DNA of 64,000 nt from Flavobacterium lindanitolerans (GTDB lineage Bacteria; Bacteroidota; Bacteroidia; Flavobacteriales; Flavobacteriaceae). Both the position numbers and the translations under genes were made by a program. The DNA lies in assembly GCF_002846575.1 (NCBI RefSeq), contig NZ_PJND01000008.1, forward strand, positions 551,389-615,388, given 5' to 3'. The notes below the pieces were generated by a model. The model did no database searches, was not told the DNA's origin, and saw only the letters and a list, made by a program, of their open reading frames with translations. Shown piece by piece: positions 8,701-17,348 of the stretch (positions within the stretch are counted from its first letter, which is position 1; the number at the start of each line of letters is the position of its first letter).

Positions 8701-11700
8701 ATGGCAGGTCCGGCTATTGGCAATACCAACGTACTGCTTAATCTGCAATTGCTTCCGGATGACCAGGGAGCCATCCTTACAGTTGTTCCTCAACATTCAT
8801 TCGACAGAATCAGAATCCGTTTTGGAGGAGTTGCCAATGTACTGGACCAATTGCGAATCCATACTATCGAAAGGGTTGCCAACACAAAAATCGAAGGCGG
8901 AGATGAAAACAATGCCGTCGAAGCCTGTCAGGGAGAAACAATCAGACTGGAAGAAGATTCTGTAGCCTGTACTTCCTTTATATGGTATGATGCAAAAGTT
9001 GGAGGAAATGTAGTTTCTACCGGAAATTCCTTCACGCTTCCCAACAACTTGTCAGCCGGAATACATGTTTATTATGTACAACCGGTTCGATTTGGATGTG
9101 AGTTCTTAGCCCGCGGAAGAGTTAGTGTTACGGTAACACAAACAGCTCCGGCAGATGCTATCGCTTCTGTTCAGATTAACGGAGGAAATTCGGCTTCGTT
9201 TTGTACCACAACCGGGAATGTAGTCCTGAGCGCTGTTCTGAACTCGACTATGACACTTTCTAATCCTGTTTATTACTGGTATAAGTTAGACGGTACCACA
9301 CAAACTTTAATTCCGTCAGAAACCAATTCCAGTCTTGCCTTGACAGGACTTACACCGGGAACTTATACCTATTTTGTTGGGGTTAGCTCTGATGAATATT
9401 GCCAGACTGCTCTGGCAGACAGAAAGCAGGTTACTTTCACTATCCTGCCTCCTTCAACAGCAGGAGATGTGGTAATAGACAACAAAACGGTCTGTCTTAA
9501 CAGCACTGTAACGCTAAATCCTACAAGTACTTTGGCAAATCCGCAGTTCACTTATTACCTTACGAACGATACGACACAGCCAATTACTAATGGTACTATT
9601 GGCGGTATCACTTATGCACTTGGAGCCAACGGAACGCTTTCTATAACCGGTCTTGTTACTGCCGGAAGTCCTTACACCTATTATATTGCGATTACCAGCG
9701 ACACTACCTGTCTGAATACGGCCGGCAATCTTAAAGCGGTTACGGTGACAGTGGGCAATCCTCCTGCACCAACAACAAATAATGCTACACAAAACTTCTG
9801 TAGCACTAACAATCCAACAGTTGCCGATTTGCAGGTGAACGAAGCTAATGTTGTGTTTTACAGTCTTCCATTAGGAGGTGTTCCGCTTCTTGCAACAACT
9901 CCGCTTACAGCCGGAATTTATTATGCTGCACAAATTGACGGAAGTTGCGAAAGCGATACCAGACTAGCCATTACAGTTACAATAGGGAATCCGCCAACAC
10001 CAACAACGGCTAATCCTACACAAAATTTCTGCGAGCTCGACAACCCTACGATAGCATCAATACAGGTCAACGAAACTAATGTTGTTTTTTATGATGCCGC
10101 AGTAAACGGAAACCTGTTGCCTTCTACCACACCTTTAACGCCGGGAATATATTTCGCCGCTATTTTAGATGGAACCTGCGAAAGCGAAAACAGATTGGCA
10201 ATTACAGTAACCATTACTGACCCGGGAACACCAACAACAGCTGCAACAACACAAAACTTCTGTCAGGGCGACAGTCCTACTGTAGCCGATTTGGATGTAA
10301 ACGAAACCAATGTAGTTTTCTACAGCTCTCCTAATGGCGGTACGCCTTTAGCATCAACAGAAGCTTTGGTAAATGGAACCTATTATGCCAGCCTGGTGGA
10401 CCCGACAGGTTGTGAAAGTGTAACACGTCTTGCTATTACAGTAAATATTACGGTTGTGGGTACGCCAACAACAAATGACAATACACAGGAATTCTGTCTG
10501 GAAGACCGGCCAACAATTATGAGCATACAGGTTAATGAAACCAATGTGGTTTTCTATAACGCTCCTACAGGAGGAAGCCAATATGCTCCAACGGCTCCGC
10601 TAACCAGTGGAATTTATTATGCTTCGCTGGTGAATGGCGTTTGCCATAGCGAAACACGTTTGGCTATTACAGTAACGGTTTCCAACCCGAATACTCCTAT
10701 AACCAAATTCCCAACCCAGAATTTCTGCCAGGCAAACAATCCAACTGTTGCAGACATTGATGTTAATGAAACCAATGTCGTATTTTATGATGCGCCAACA
10801 GGAGGCAACCTTCTTGCTCCAACAACACCGCTGGTTGCAGGAATTTATTATGCAGCACTCCAGGTAGGCGATTGTGAAAGTGCTACCAGACTTGCAATTA
10901 CAGTAACAATTAGCAACCCTGCTACTCCAACTACTAATGATGACACACAGGAATTTTGTAGTGCGCAAAACCCGACAGTCGCTAATCTTCAGGTAAATGA
11001 GCCAAACGTAGTATTCTATACTTTGCCTACAGGTGGTACGCCGCTTGCTCCTACTGAAGCTTTGACAAACGGAACCTATTATGCGAGCCTGAGAGATGCA
11101 ACAGGTTGTGAAAGCGTTACACGTTTGCAAATTACGGTAAGTATAACAGTAGTAGGAATACCTACAACAAACAGTACAACGCAAAACTTCTGTCTGTCAA
11201 ACAATCCTACCGTTGCCAATATACAGGTGAACGAGGCAGGAGTTGTATTTTATGATGCTCCAACCGGAGGTAATGTTATAGCAACAACCAGTGTATTAAC
11301 TGCCGGTGTTTATTATGCTTCCCTGTTCAACGGAATTTGTGAAAGCGAAGCGAGACTGGCTATTACCGTAACAATAGGCAATCCTTCTACCCCAACAACC
11401 AATAATGGGACTCAAAGTTTCTGTTTGTCAAACAACCCGACAGTCAGCAACATTCAGGTCAACGGAGCAAATGTCATTTTCTACAATGCACCAAACGGAG
11501 GCACAGCATTAGCACCAACAGCAGCATTAACAAATGGTATTTATTACGCTTCAGCTACTGATGGAGTTTGTGAAAGCATCAACAGATTAGCCATTACGGT
11601 TACTATAAACAACCCGAATACACCTACAACGGCTAATACTACCCAAAGATTCTGCCAGGCAGATGGCCCAACAATTGCAGACCTTCAGGTGAATGAAACC

Positions 11701-12747
11701 AATGTAGTGTTTTACAATACGCCAACAGGAGGAACAGCATTAGCCACAACAACACCTTTAGTGGCAGGAATCTACTATGTTTCTCTAAGTGACGGCACCT
11801 GTCAAAGCGCAACAAGACTGGCTATTACAGTACAATTCCTGACAGACGGCCAGGCAGTGATTACCGGAGGTGGCAACCAGGCCTGTTCTTCTGAAACCGT
11901 AACCTACACTACTGCAGCCGGAATGACAGACTATGTATGGGACGTAGTTGGCGGTACAATTACAGGTGGCGGCCAGACATCAGACAATTTTGCGACCGTT
12001 ACCTGGAACACCGTAGGCACCGGAAACATTAGCGTTACCTTTACAAACACTACCGGCTGTTCCAGCGATAATTTTGCTACCAGAGATATTGCTGTCAATG
12101 TCTGCTCCGATATAACAATCAGCAAGACTGCCAGCAATCTCAAGCCTAGTATTGATGAGAATATCATATTCACGATAACCGTAAGCAATAACGGACAAAG
12201 CCAGTTCACAGACCTTATAATCAACGAGCCATTACAAAGCGGCTTCCAATATGTGAGCTCCAATGCTTCAACCGGAACCTATTCCAATACATCCGGTGTC
12301 TGGACTATTCCAACTTTGGCTTCCGGACAAACGGCTACCTTACAAATTACTGTTAAGATACTATCGACCGGAAGTTATGTAAATACGGTAACAATAACCT
12401 CATCTACTCCTATAGATTCGAATACAGAAAATAACATAGCATCTATTTCTATCGAACCTATTTGCCTGATTGTATACAATGAGTTCAGTCCGAATAATGA
12501 CGGTGACAACGATTTATTCCGAATTGACTGTATTGAGAATTATCCTAACAACACGTTGCAGATTCACAACCGCTACGGTGTTGAAGTCTATAAGACCAGA
12601 GGCTACCATAATACCTGGGACGGAACTGCGAATGTCAACTCTCCTATCAACGAAGACAAAAAACTTCCAACAGGAACCTATTACTACATTCTTGATTTAG
12701 GTGATGGAACTGGAACAAAAAGCGGATGGATTTATCTGATTCGCTAA
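5722..12747 (+). CDS. Giant Ig-repeat surface protein with type B T9SS sorting domain
   Basis: A 2341-residue exported protein, probably a cell-surface adhesin. ATG 5722 gives a signal peptide ending near PLSAQS; an upstream in-frame TTG at 5716 is less likely. Two N-terminal modules (about residues 33-375) are followed by an Ig-like domain region. A second copy of the same two-module pair (about 728-1055) and more Ig-like domains come next. Nine tandem 77-78 residue repeats span about residues 1349-2040, each with two Cys (QNFC and CES). A PKD-like domain (VWDVVGGTITGGG), a DUF11-like domain (about 2128-2240) and a CHU_C-type domain (NEFSPNNDGDND to the end) finish it. The last is the type B T9SS signal. 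It heads an operon with PorP/SprF-like and PorE-like genes. The ligand is unknown. Confidence 0.9.
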   Translation: MKINFTFQRAYYFLYSPILILLLFYHNPLSAQSTRVYATVISGESNTDLSANAVDGNLATKANVRASSGLALGIGAYSGYIELEYPTPLPANTTSYIKIQTDENLLPALLGGSLGGLLSNVLGAVLIGNQEFTVQAKDGNNVLLQGDSQDIGEFATERLRIVTDETGDYFVAITPAQSYNRIRLRNRIGSLLGLFNTKQLGVFDAFYISDPDDCGYASYTSYSGQGISLDLLNLGGAGVTNPKNVLDSDPNSFSRLSLGVLGVAASIEQTVYFDGLSQTTDEFDIRLKVDPSLLALGVANNIQIIAYNGPAIVDSRSLSSLLNLDLLTLLQGNQVATIPFAPNAPADRITVRYTSLLNLQLTQRLDLYDIVRVPKMPTITDPATLNAVVCSGSTASLIANTAAGNEIRWYNTPTGGPVLATVASGAPFQTAQLSANTIFYVAAAKIGCTEESRRVAVPVKVISLPTAADINIQSTLTACQGNIVLTPTTTIGGALIRYYTDQNKTQEITTGFAGHAGATYVKNPATGALTITGLSEANSPYSYFISLTSEGICENAVNNLKEVTVNVSSILNLQIQSAISGCGSVNLADAILNLNPTTTYVFFDASNNPITAEAASNITTSGTYSIQAQGANNTCSSDILPVAVTVNPQPNLSITNTALVTQIGNTVTLDAVSTGTITWYAPNGTALPSNVAGPFAAAGTYTFTAIATNGTCSVSGSVTITVLDPNECPPLSERKYANSQRWNTILTGGVVNAGSAVDGNIQTFSTITTGIGLLGIGTTSQILEWSETIAAGTPVTLKLGSEYSGVTLAGGFSVVGTKRNGSGTPVDVGTLQPVSGSLLNLLSGQNNFEYTFVPANNAGPQAYDGVRIEITSLLSVAQSAKVYEAYYKTPATQIACQSGDAEDVLYGAIDLGVGAATSLVGVTTPRNAIDNSETSFATMISSVGVLAAAELTTVFRTPSVVGDTLKIRISRPGSLLNLNLLAGITIQPMLNEAMAGPAIGNTNVLLNLQLLPDDQGAILTVVPQHSFDRIRIRFGGVANVLDQLRIHTIERVANTKIEGGDENNAVEACQGETIRLEEDSVACTSFIWYDAKVGGNVVSTGNSFTLPNNLSAGIHVYYVQPVRFGCEFLARGRVSVTVTQTAPADAIASVQINGGNSASFCTTTGNVVLSAVLNSTMTLSNPVYYWYKLDGTTQTLIPSETNSSLALTGLTPGTYTYFVGVSSDEYCQTALADRKQVTFTILPPSTAGDVVIDNKTVCLNSTVTLNPTSTLANPQFTYYLTNDTTQPITNGTIGGITYALGANGTLSITGLVTAGSPYTYYIAITSDTTCLNTAGNLKAVTVTVGNPPAPTTNNATQNFCSTNNPTVADLQVNEANVVFYSLPLGGVPLLATTPLTAGIYYAAQIDGSCESDTRLAITVTIGNPPTPTTANPTQNFCELDNPTIASIQVNETNVVFYDAAVNGNLLPSTTPLTPGIYFAAILDGTCESENRLAITVTITDPGTPTTAATTQNFCQGDSPTVADLDVNETNVVFYSSPNGGTPLASTEALVNGTYYASLVDPTGCESVTRLAITVNITVVGTPTTNDNTQEFCLEDRPTIMSIQVNETNVVFYNAPTGGSQYAPTAPLTSGIYYASLVNGVCHSETRLAITVTVSNPNTPITKFPTQNFCQANNPTVADIDVNETNVVFYDAPTGGNLLAPTTPLVAGIYYAALQVGDCESATRLAITVTISNPATPTTNDDTQEFCSAQNPTVANLQVNEPNVVFYTLPTGGTPLAPTEALTNGTYYASLRDATGCESVTRLQITVSITVVGIPTTNSTTQNFCLSNNPTVANIQVNEAGVVFYDAPTGGNVIATTSVLTAGVYYASLFNGICESEARLAITVTIGNPSTPTTNNGTQSFCLSNNPTVSNIQVNGANVIFYNAPNGGTALAPTAALTNGIYYASATDGVCESINRLAITVTINNPNTPTTANTTQRFCQADGPTIADLQVNETNVVFYNTPTGGTALATTTPLVAGIYYVSLSDGTCQSATRLAITVQFLTDGQAVITGGGNQACSSETVTYTTAAGMTDYVWDVVGGTITGGGQTSDNFATVTWNTVGTGNISVTFTNTTGCSSDNFATRDIAVNVCSDITISKTASNLKPSIDENIIFTITVSNNGQSQFTDLIINEPLQSGFQYVSSNASTGTYSNTSGVWTIPTLASGQTATLQITVKILSTGSYVNTVTITSSTPIDSNTENNIASISIEPICLIVYNEFSPNNDGDNDLFRIDCIENYPNNTLQIHNRYGVEVYKTRGYHNTWDGTANVNSPINEDKKLPTGTYYYILDLGDGTGTKSGWIYLIR
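9766..11841 (+). repeat. Nine tandem 231-234 bp coding repeats
   Basis: Each unit encodes 77-78 residues with the pattern TPTT..TQNFC...NPTVA..QVNETNVVFY..P.GG....T..L..GIYYAS......CES..RLAITV. The first unit starts at 9766 and the second at 9997. Units 3 and 6 share a one-residue-longer variant (TGCESVTRL and ITVVG). Codon choice differs widely between units although the protein is conserved, which points to old duplication under selection. Confidence 0.9.
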
Positions 12748-12783
12748 TTCCACAGGATAATTTCAATTTAAAACAGCAAGAGT

Positions 12784-13710
12784 ATGAAAATCACTATATA
12801 CAAAATCAGCTTAGTATTTCTTTTTATCCTGATTTCGATAAAAGCAAATGCACAACAAGACCCTGGATATACGCAGTATATGTATAATCCTCTGACAATA
12901 AACCCTGGTTATGCGGGTTCAACAGGAACGCTTGAAGCGGTCCTGTTGCATCGCTCGCAATGGGTAGGAATAGATGGCGCTCCTTCTACACAGGCGTTCA
13001 CACTCCACAGTCCGCTGACAAATGACAAAATTGGTTTGGGTTTTACGGCAGTTAATGACAACCTTGGCCCTTCCAATGAAATCTATCTTGATGGAAACTT
13101 CTCCTACACCCTAATGTTTAGCTATAATACCCGATTGGCTTTGGGAATAAAAGCCGGAGCAAGGGTTCTGAATGTAGACTGGTCAAAAGGAAGATTCTAT
13201 GATGGTTCTGATGTGTTATTAAACAGCAATATCAATAATAAGATAACGCCATCAATTGGTGCTGGTGCCTATCTCTATTCAGACAACTGGTATATTGGCG
13301 CTTCGGTTCCAAGTTTTATCAAAGGCGATTATTATGATGACATACAGGAATCCATACAAATCGAAAGACTTCATTACTATTTGATAGGAGGTTATGTGTT
13401 TAATTTTTCAGACAATTTCAAATTTAAACCGGCAGTTTTGGCAAAAGGGGTCAGCGGAGCACCAATCTCGGTAGACGTTTCGGCTAATTTCCTGATTCAG
13501 GAAAAATTCACCCTGGGTGCCGGATACCGCTGGGATGATTCTGTAAGCGCATTGCTTGGTTTCCAGATTTCAAAAGACTTTTTCGTGGGGTACTCTTATG
13601 ATTACACCACAACCGACCTTAACAAATATAACGACGGTTCCCATGAAATCATCCTGCGCTATCAGTTGTCCAGAAAAACAAGTCAAATCAAATCACAACG
13701 ATTCTTCTAA
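12784..13710 (+). CDS. PorP/SprF family T9SS membrane protein
   Basis: Outer-membrane beta-barrel protein of the PorP/SprF family. In Flavobacterium, SprF is needed for secretion of its partner adhesin SprB. Signal peptide MKITIYKISL...ANA, then the family opening QQDPGYTQYMYNPLTINPGYAG. About 308 residues is the normal length, with alternating strands and a terminal YQLSRKTSQIK tail. It begins 36 nt after the giant surface-protein gene and 11 nt before the OmpA gene, so it is the likely dedicated transport or anchoring partner of the giant protein (inference from family and operon). Confidence 0.93.
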   Translation: MKITIYKISLVFLFILISIKANAQQDPGYTQYMYNPLTINPGYAGSTGTLEAVLLHRSQWVGIDGAPSTQAFTLHSPLTNDKIGLGFTAVNDNLGPSNEIYLDGNFSYTLMFSYNTRLALGIKAGARVLNVDWSKGRFYDGSDVLLNSNINNKITPSIGAGAYLYSDNWYIGASVPSFIKGDYYDDIQESIQIERLHYYLIGGYVFNFSDNFKFKPAVLAKGVSGAPISVDVSANFLIQEKFTLGAGYRWDDSVSALLGFQISKDFFVGYSYDYTTTDLNKYNDGSHEIILRYQLSRKTSQIKSQRFF

Positions 13711-13721
13711 AAAATAAGCTC

Positions 13722-15656
13722 ATGAAAAATATATTCCTACTACTCCTGTGTCTTAGCATTGCTTCGGTAAACGGACAAAGCAAATTAAAAAAGGCCAACA
13801 AGCTTTTCAAGGAATTTTCTTATGTAGATGCTTCAAAAGCTTATGAAGAATATCTTGAAAAAGAAAAGTCGCCGTCAACACAAGCACTGAAAAATGCCGG
13901 AGATTCCTTCTATTATATCGATGACAAACGAAATGCCTTAAAATGGTATCAAAAGCTATACGACATACAAGGCACAAGCATGCCGGACGAATATCTGCTT
14001 CGATATGTGGAATCTCTAAAAGGTGTTTTAGATTATGAGAAAGCCGATAAAGTGACCAAAGAATATCTGGCCGGAAAAGGCGACCAGAAAAGGATTGCAA
14101 GCTATAACCGTTTAAAAAAGCAGATGGATAGCCTGGCTAAAGAAAAGCCTTTGTATACCATCCGAAACCTGGAAATAAATACGGATAAATCCGATTTCGG
14201 AACTGCATTTTTCGGAGATAAAATTGTGTATTCTTCAAGCAAGGATACAACAAAATTCAAGGAAAAACTGTATAATTGGAACAAGCAACCTTTCCTGAAC
14301 CTGTATGTGGCAGAAAGAAATACGGCTAATGGCAGTTTATTCAACGAAACGCTGTTTCTTCCCAACGCCATGACAAAATACCATGAGGCTACGGTGGCTT
14401 TTGCACCCGACCTTAAAACGGTATACTACTCCACGAATATTGTTCGGAAAAAGAAACTTGTCAATGACGAGGAAGGTACTAACAATTTCAAGATTGTAAA
14501 AGGTACAATTAGTGATGGTAAATTGAACGCTCCGCAGGATATTTTCTTCAACAGTAAAAAATATTCTGTTGGACATCCTGCCATAAGTGAAGATGGAAAA
14601 TGGCTTTTCTTTGCTTCCGATATGCCGGGTGGTTATGGCGGTTCAGACCTGTATGTTTGCCAAATTGCCGATGACGGAACTATTGGCCCACCAAAAAACC
14701 TGGGACCGGAAATCAACACCGTTGGTAATGACATGTTTCCTTCTTTTACAAATGGAATGCTGTATTTTGCTTCCGATGGTCATTTTGGCTGGGGTGGACT
14801 TGACATTTACGAAAGCCGTTTTAAAGAAGACCGTACTTTTTCAGAACCCCGAAATTTAGGAGCTCCCATCAACAGCAACAACGATGACTTTGCTTATATC
14901 GTAGACCCGAAAGACACCTATGGCTATTTTTCTTCAAACCGTGCGCAGGGAAAAGGCGATGACGACATTTACTATTTCACAAAAGAAAAAGCACCTTGCA
15001 ACCAAATGATTACAGGAAAAGTAATCAATTCAAAAAGCAAATCTGTTATTGGTGATGCCAGTGTAAAAGTTTCAGACCTGTTTGGCGATAAGATTGCCGA
15101 AACGACTACTGCTGCAGACGGGACTTACAAACTAACCGTGCCGTGCAACATGAAAGTCAAGGTTACGGCCTCAAAAACGGGGCATAGTACTGAAGAAAAG
15201 GAAATCGAAAGCAAAAAAGTCAATGGTGCCGAAATTAAGGATGTTAATTTTGAACTGACCAAATATGATGACATTGTTATTGTTGATGGCAACAAGGAAA
15301 AAATAGACATCAACCCTATTTTCTTTGACTACGACAAATCCGACATCACGCCACAGGCTGCTGCCGAACTGGATAAAGTGGTCTTTGCCATGTCTAAATT
15401 TCCGAAAATTAAAATCAAGATTGAATCGCATACGGACTCCAGAGGAAAAGATGCCTACAACATGAAACTCTCTGATTCCAGAGCAAAATCAACACAAACC
15501 TATATATTGTCAAAAGGAATTGACCCGTCCAGAATCGAAAGTGCGATTGGATATGGTGAAAGTCGATTGACAAATAAATGCAAAAACGGTGTGAAATGCA
15601 CCGAGGCCGAGCACCTGGCCAACAGACGCTCCGACTTTATCGTTATTGAAAAGTAG
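13722..15656 (+). CDS. PorE-like OmpA family protein (TPR, PD40 propeller, CarboxypepD_reg, OmpA)
   Basis: Periplasmic or outer-membrane-associated peptidoglycan-binding protein. In order: signal peptide (to about residue 18), TPR-like helices (about 20-140), a PD40/WD40-like beta propeller (about 190-425, with FASDMPGGYGGSDLY-type repeats), a carboxypeptidase-regulatory-like fold (about 430-515), and a C-terminal OmpA domain (about 530-644) with ESHTDSRG and NRRSDF. This is the domain order of PorE, a T9SS component that binds peptidoglycan. It is the last gene of the surface operon and probably links the PorP/SprF-like barrel to the cell wall. The terminator is at 15684-15708. Confidence 0.92.
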   Translation: MKNIFLLLLCLSIASVNGQSKLKKANKLFKEFSYVDASKAYEEYLEKEKSPSTQALKNAGDSFYYIDDKRNALKWYQKLYDIQGTSMPDEYLLRYVESLKGVLDYEKADKVTKEYLAGKGDQKRIASYNRLKKQMDSLAKEKPLYTIRNLEINTDKSDFGTAFFGDKIVYSSSKDTTKFKEKLYNWNKQPFLNLYVAERNTANGSLFNETLFLPNAMTKYHEATVAFAPDLKTVYYSTNIVRKKKLVNDEEGTNNFKIVKGTISDGKLNAPQDIFFNSKKYSVGHPAISEDGKWLFFASDMPGGYGGSDLYVCQIADDGTIGPPKNLGPEINTVGNDMFPSFTNGMLYFASDGHFGWGGLDIYESRFKEDRTFSEPRNLGAPINSNNDDFAYIVDPKDTYGYFSSNRAQGKGDDDIYYFTKEKAPCNQMITGKVINSKSKSVIGDASVKVSDLFGDKIAETTTAADGTYKLTVPCNMKVKVTASKTGHSTEEKEIESKKVNGAEIKDVNFELTKYDDIVIVDGNKEKIDINPIFFDYDKSDITPQAAAELDKVVFAMSKFPKIKIKIESHTDSRGKDAYNMKLSDSRAKSTQTYILSKGIDPSRIESAIGYGESRLTNKCKNGVKCTEAEHLANRRSDFIVIEK

Positions 15657-15683
15657 ATTTTTTTGGGGAATCTTGATTGCGTT

Positions 15684-15713
15684 AGGACTGCCGTAAAAAA
15701 GCAGTCCTTTCTC
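15684..15713 (+). terminator. Terminator of the surface-protein operon
   Basis: AGGACTGC (15684-15691) pairs with GCAGTCCT (15701-15708), followed by TTTCTCATTTT. It lies 28 nt after the OmpA stop codon. Confidence 0.7.
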
Positions 15714-15811
15714 ATTTTAAACACATCATATAACTTTTTCTGTTAATTCTATAATACATTTTCCTGATAAAAGGAAGAAATTTGAGATATAGAAACCTTA
15801 AAAAACGGATT

Positions 15812-16012
15812 ATGAAAAGTTTAGCGAGCAAATTATTTTTAGGAACATCAGTCATCCTGTTAGGCTTCATTACTTCCTGCAAAGAAAAAACGACAGAAAA
15901 TAATGTAGATGTTGACATGGTAGATACTACTACCGTTGAGGAACCAACAGCACCAGCCATGCCGGATACAACCACTGTTCCATCTGATACAACAAAAACA
16001 CCTATGCCTTAA
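15812..16012 (+). CDS. Small lipoprotein, 66 aa
   Basis: Starts at ATG 15812 (MKSLASKLFL); an upstream TTG at 15782 would only add a charged leader. The signal peptide ends in the lipobox ITSC, and the mature protein of about 45 residues is low-complexity, rich in Thr, Val, Asp and Pro (DTTTVEEPTAP, DTTTVPSDTT). It probably sits at the outer membrane as a small tether or stress lipoprotein; function unknown. The next small gene begins 14 nt downstream. Confidence 0.7.
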   Translation: MKSLASKLFLGTSVILLGFITSCKEKTTENNVDVDMVDTTTVEEPTAPAMPDTTTVPSDTTKTPMP

Positions 16013-16026
16013 TAATCAAAGAAATC

Positions 16027-16206
16027 ATGGAAGATAATCAAAACAAAGACAGCCACCATTTAAATCTTGGGTCTGACAATGGTACCATTAACTTAAAATC
16101 CAAATTGCCGGATTGGCTTTTAGGATTTTTCAAGCCGCCAATGGTTTGCCTGACAGACAGCAATGAAGGTTTGCCTGAAGGCTATCCGGATGATGATGAC
16201 TTCTAA
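16027..16206 (+). CDS. Small hypothetical protein, 59 aa
   Basis: Short ATG-started frame 14 nt after the small lipoprotein gene and followed by a terminator hairpin at 16274-16308, so it looks like the second gene of a two-gene transcript. The protein is hydrophilic at the start (MEDNQNKDSHHLNLG), has an LPDWLLGFFKPP middle and ends in acidic PDDDDF. No signal peptide. No family recognised. Coding-like base composition and operon position are the only support. Confidence 0.5.
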   Translation: MEDNQNKDSHHLNLGSDNGTINLKSKLPDWLLGFFKPPMVCLTDSNEGLPEGYPDDDDF

Positions 16207-16273
16207 TATTGCAAACCTTACAGGTAATTGATTAAACAATCAATTATTTAATTTTGGGGATTATTTATTTCTG

Positions 16274-16312
16274 AAATCCCTGCTATATAAAAATATAAGC
16301 AGGGATTTTATT
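16274..16312 (+). terminator. Terminator after the small-gene pair
   Basis: AAATCCCTGCT (16274-16284) pairs with AGCAGGGATTT (16298-16308), with an A/T loop that can extend the stem by a few pairs, followed by TATTTTTTC. Confidence 0.7.
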
Positions 16313-16347
16313 TTTTCTACTTACAACCAATTTCAATTTCTTACATC

Positions 16348-17202
16348 ATGAAAAAGCCAGATTCTTTTCCAGCTCAACAACAATCACCGCCCGGTAAGGA
16401 ATATAAAATGTTTCCCGAACCCGAAATTATACAGAAAAACTATACCGGAAGCAACAAGCTAAAAGGCAAAACCGCTTTAATAACAGGTGGCGACAGCGGT
16501 ATAGGAAGAAGTGTGGCCGTACATTTCGCAAGAGAGGGAGCCAATATTGCCATCGCTTATTACAGTGAAACAAAAGATGCGGAAGACACTAAAAAAATGA
16601 TACTGAAAGAAGGCAGGGAATGCCTTCTCTTAAAAGGTGATTTGAAAAAGGAATCCTTTTGTAAAAGTATCGTTCAGAAAACCATCAGCAAGTTCGGTTC
16701 ATTAAACATACTGGTAAACAATGCCGCAGTACAATTCCCGAAAGAAGAAATAGAGGAAATTGACAGCAAGCAAATGTTAGAAACTTTCGAAACCAACATC
16801 TACCCTTTTTTCTATACCACGTTTGAAGCCATAAAACACTTAAAAAAAGGCGATTGTATTATCAATACGACCTCAGTAACTGCCTACAGGGGTAGTCCGC
16901 ATCTTCTGGACTATTCCAGCACAAAAGGTTCAATTGTTTCATTTACAAGATCTGCCTCCGGCATGCTTGCCGATAAAGGCATACGCGTAAACGGAGTGGC
17001 ACCGGGACCAATCTGGACACCATTAATTCCGTCTACATTTGATGAAAAAGAAGTTAAAAAATTCGGAAAAGACACCCCAATGAAAAGGGCCGGACAACCC
17101 AGCGAGGTAGCTCCAGCCTATGTCTTTTTAGCCAGCCAGGATGCCAGCTATATCACCGGACAGATTATACATATTAACGGGGGTGAAATCGTTGGAGGTT
17201 GA
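16348..17202 (+). CDS. SDR family NAD(P)-dependent oxidoreductase
   Basis: Short-chain dehydrogenase/reductase of the GlcDH / general-stress-protein-39 type. It has an N-terminal proline-rich extension of about 40 residues (QQQSPPGKEYKMFPEPE), typical of the YghA/YdaD-like subgroup. The Rossmann motif is TGGDSGIGR, NNAA is in the fourth strand, the catalytic Ser is in NTTSV and YxxxK is YSSTK. The conserved PG motif is APGPIWTPL. A cytoplasmic soluble enzyme; substrate unknown. Its neighbours (small lipoprotein, YtxH-like protein) suggest a general stress context. Confidence 0.9.
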   Translation: MKKPDSFPAQQQSPPGKEYKMFPEPEIIQKNYTGSNKLKGKTALITGGDSGIGRSVAVHFAREGANIAIAYYSETKDAEDTKKMILKEGRECLLLKGDLKKESFCKSIVQKTISKFGSLNILVNNAAVQFPKEEIEEIDSKQMLETFETNIYPFFYTTFEAIKHLKKGDCIINTTSVTAYRGSPHLLDYSSTKGSIVSFTRSASGMLADKGIRVNGVAPGPIWTPLIPSTFDEKEVKKFGKDTPMKRAGQPSEVAPAYVFLASQDASYITGQIIHINGGEIVGG

Positions 17203-17348
17203 CATTTCTTCTTATTTTTTACAAATTTTATAAAATCATTAGTACATAACCATTTTTAAAGTTTGTAAATTTAATTGTGACAAATCACAAAATGATGCCT
17301 CATAAAGGCTTTGATATAACTATTAAATTAACCTATAAACTTCACACC

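Noticed and set aside
10354..11184. Two long minus-strand frames (75 and 194 residues) rich in Cys and Tyr inside the giant gene
   Set aside because: They are antisense shadows of the nine coding repeats; composition is typical of reverse translation of the repeats.
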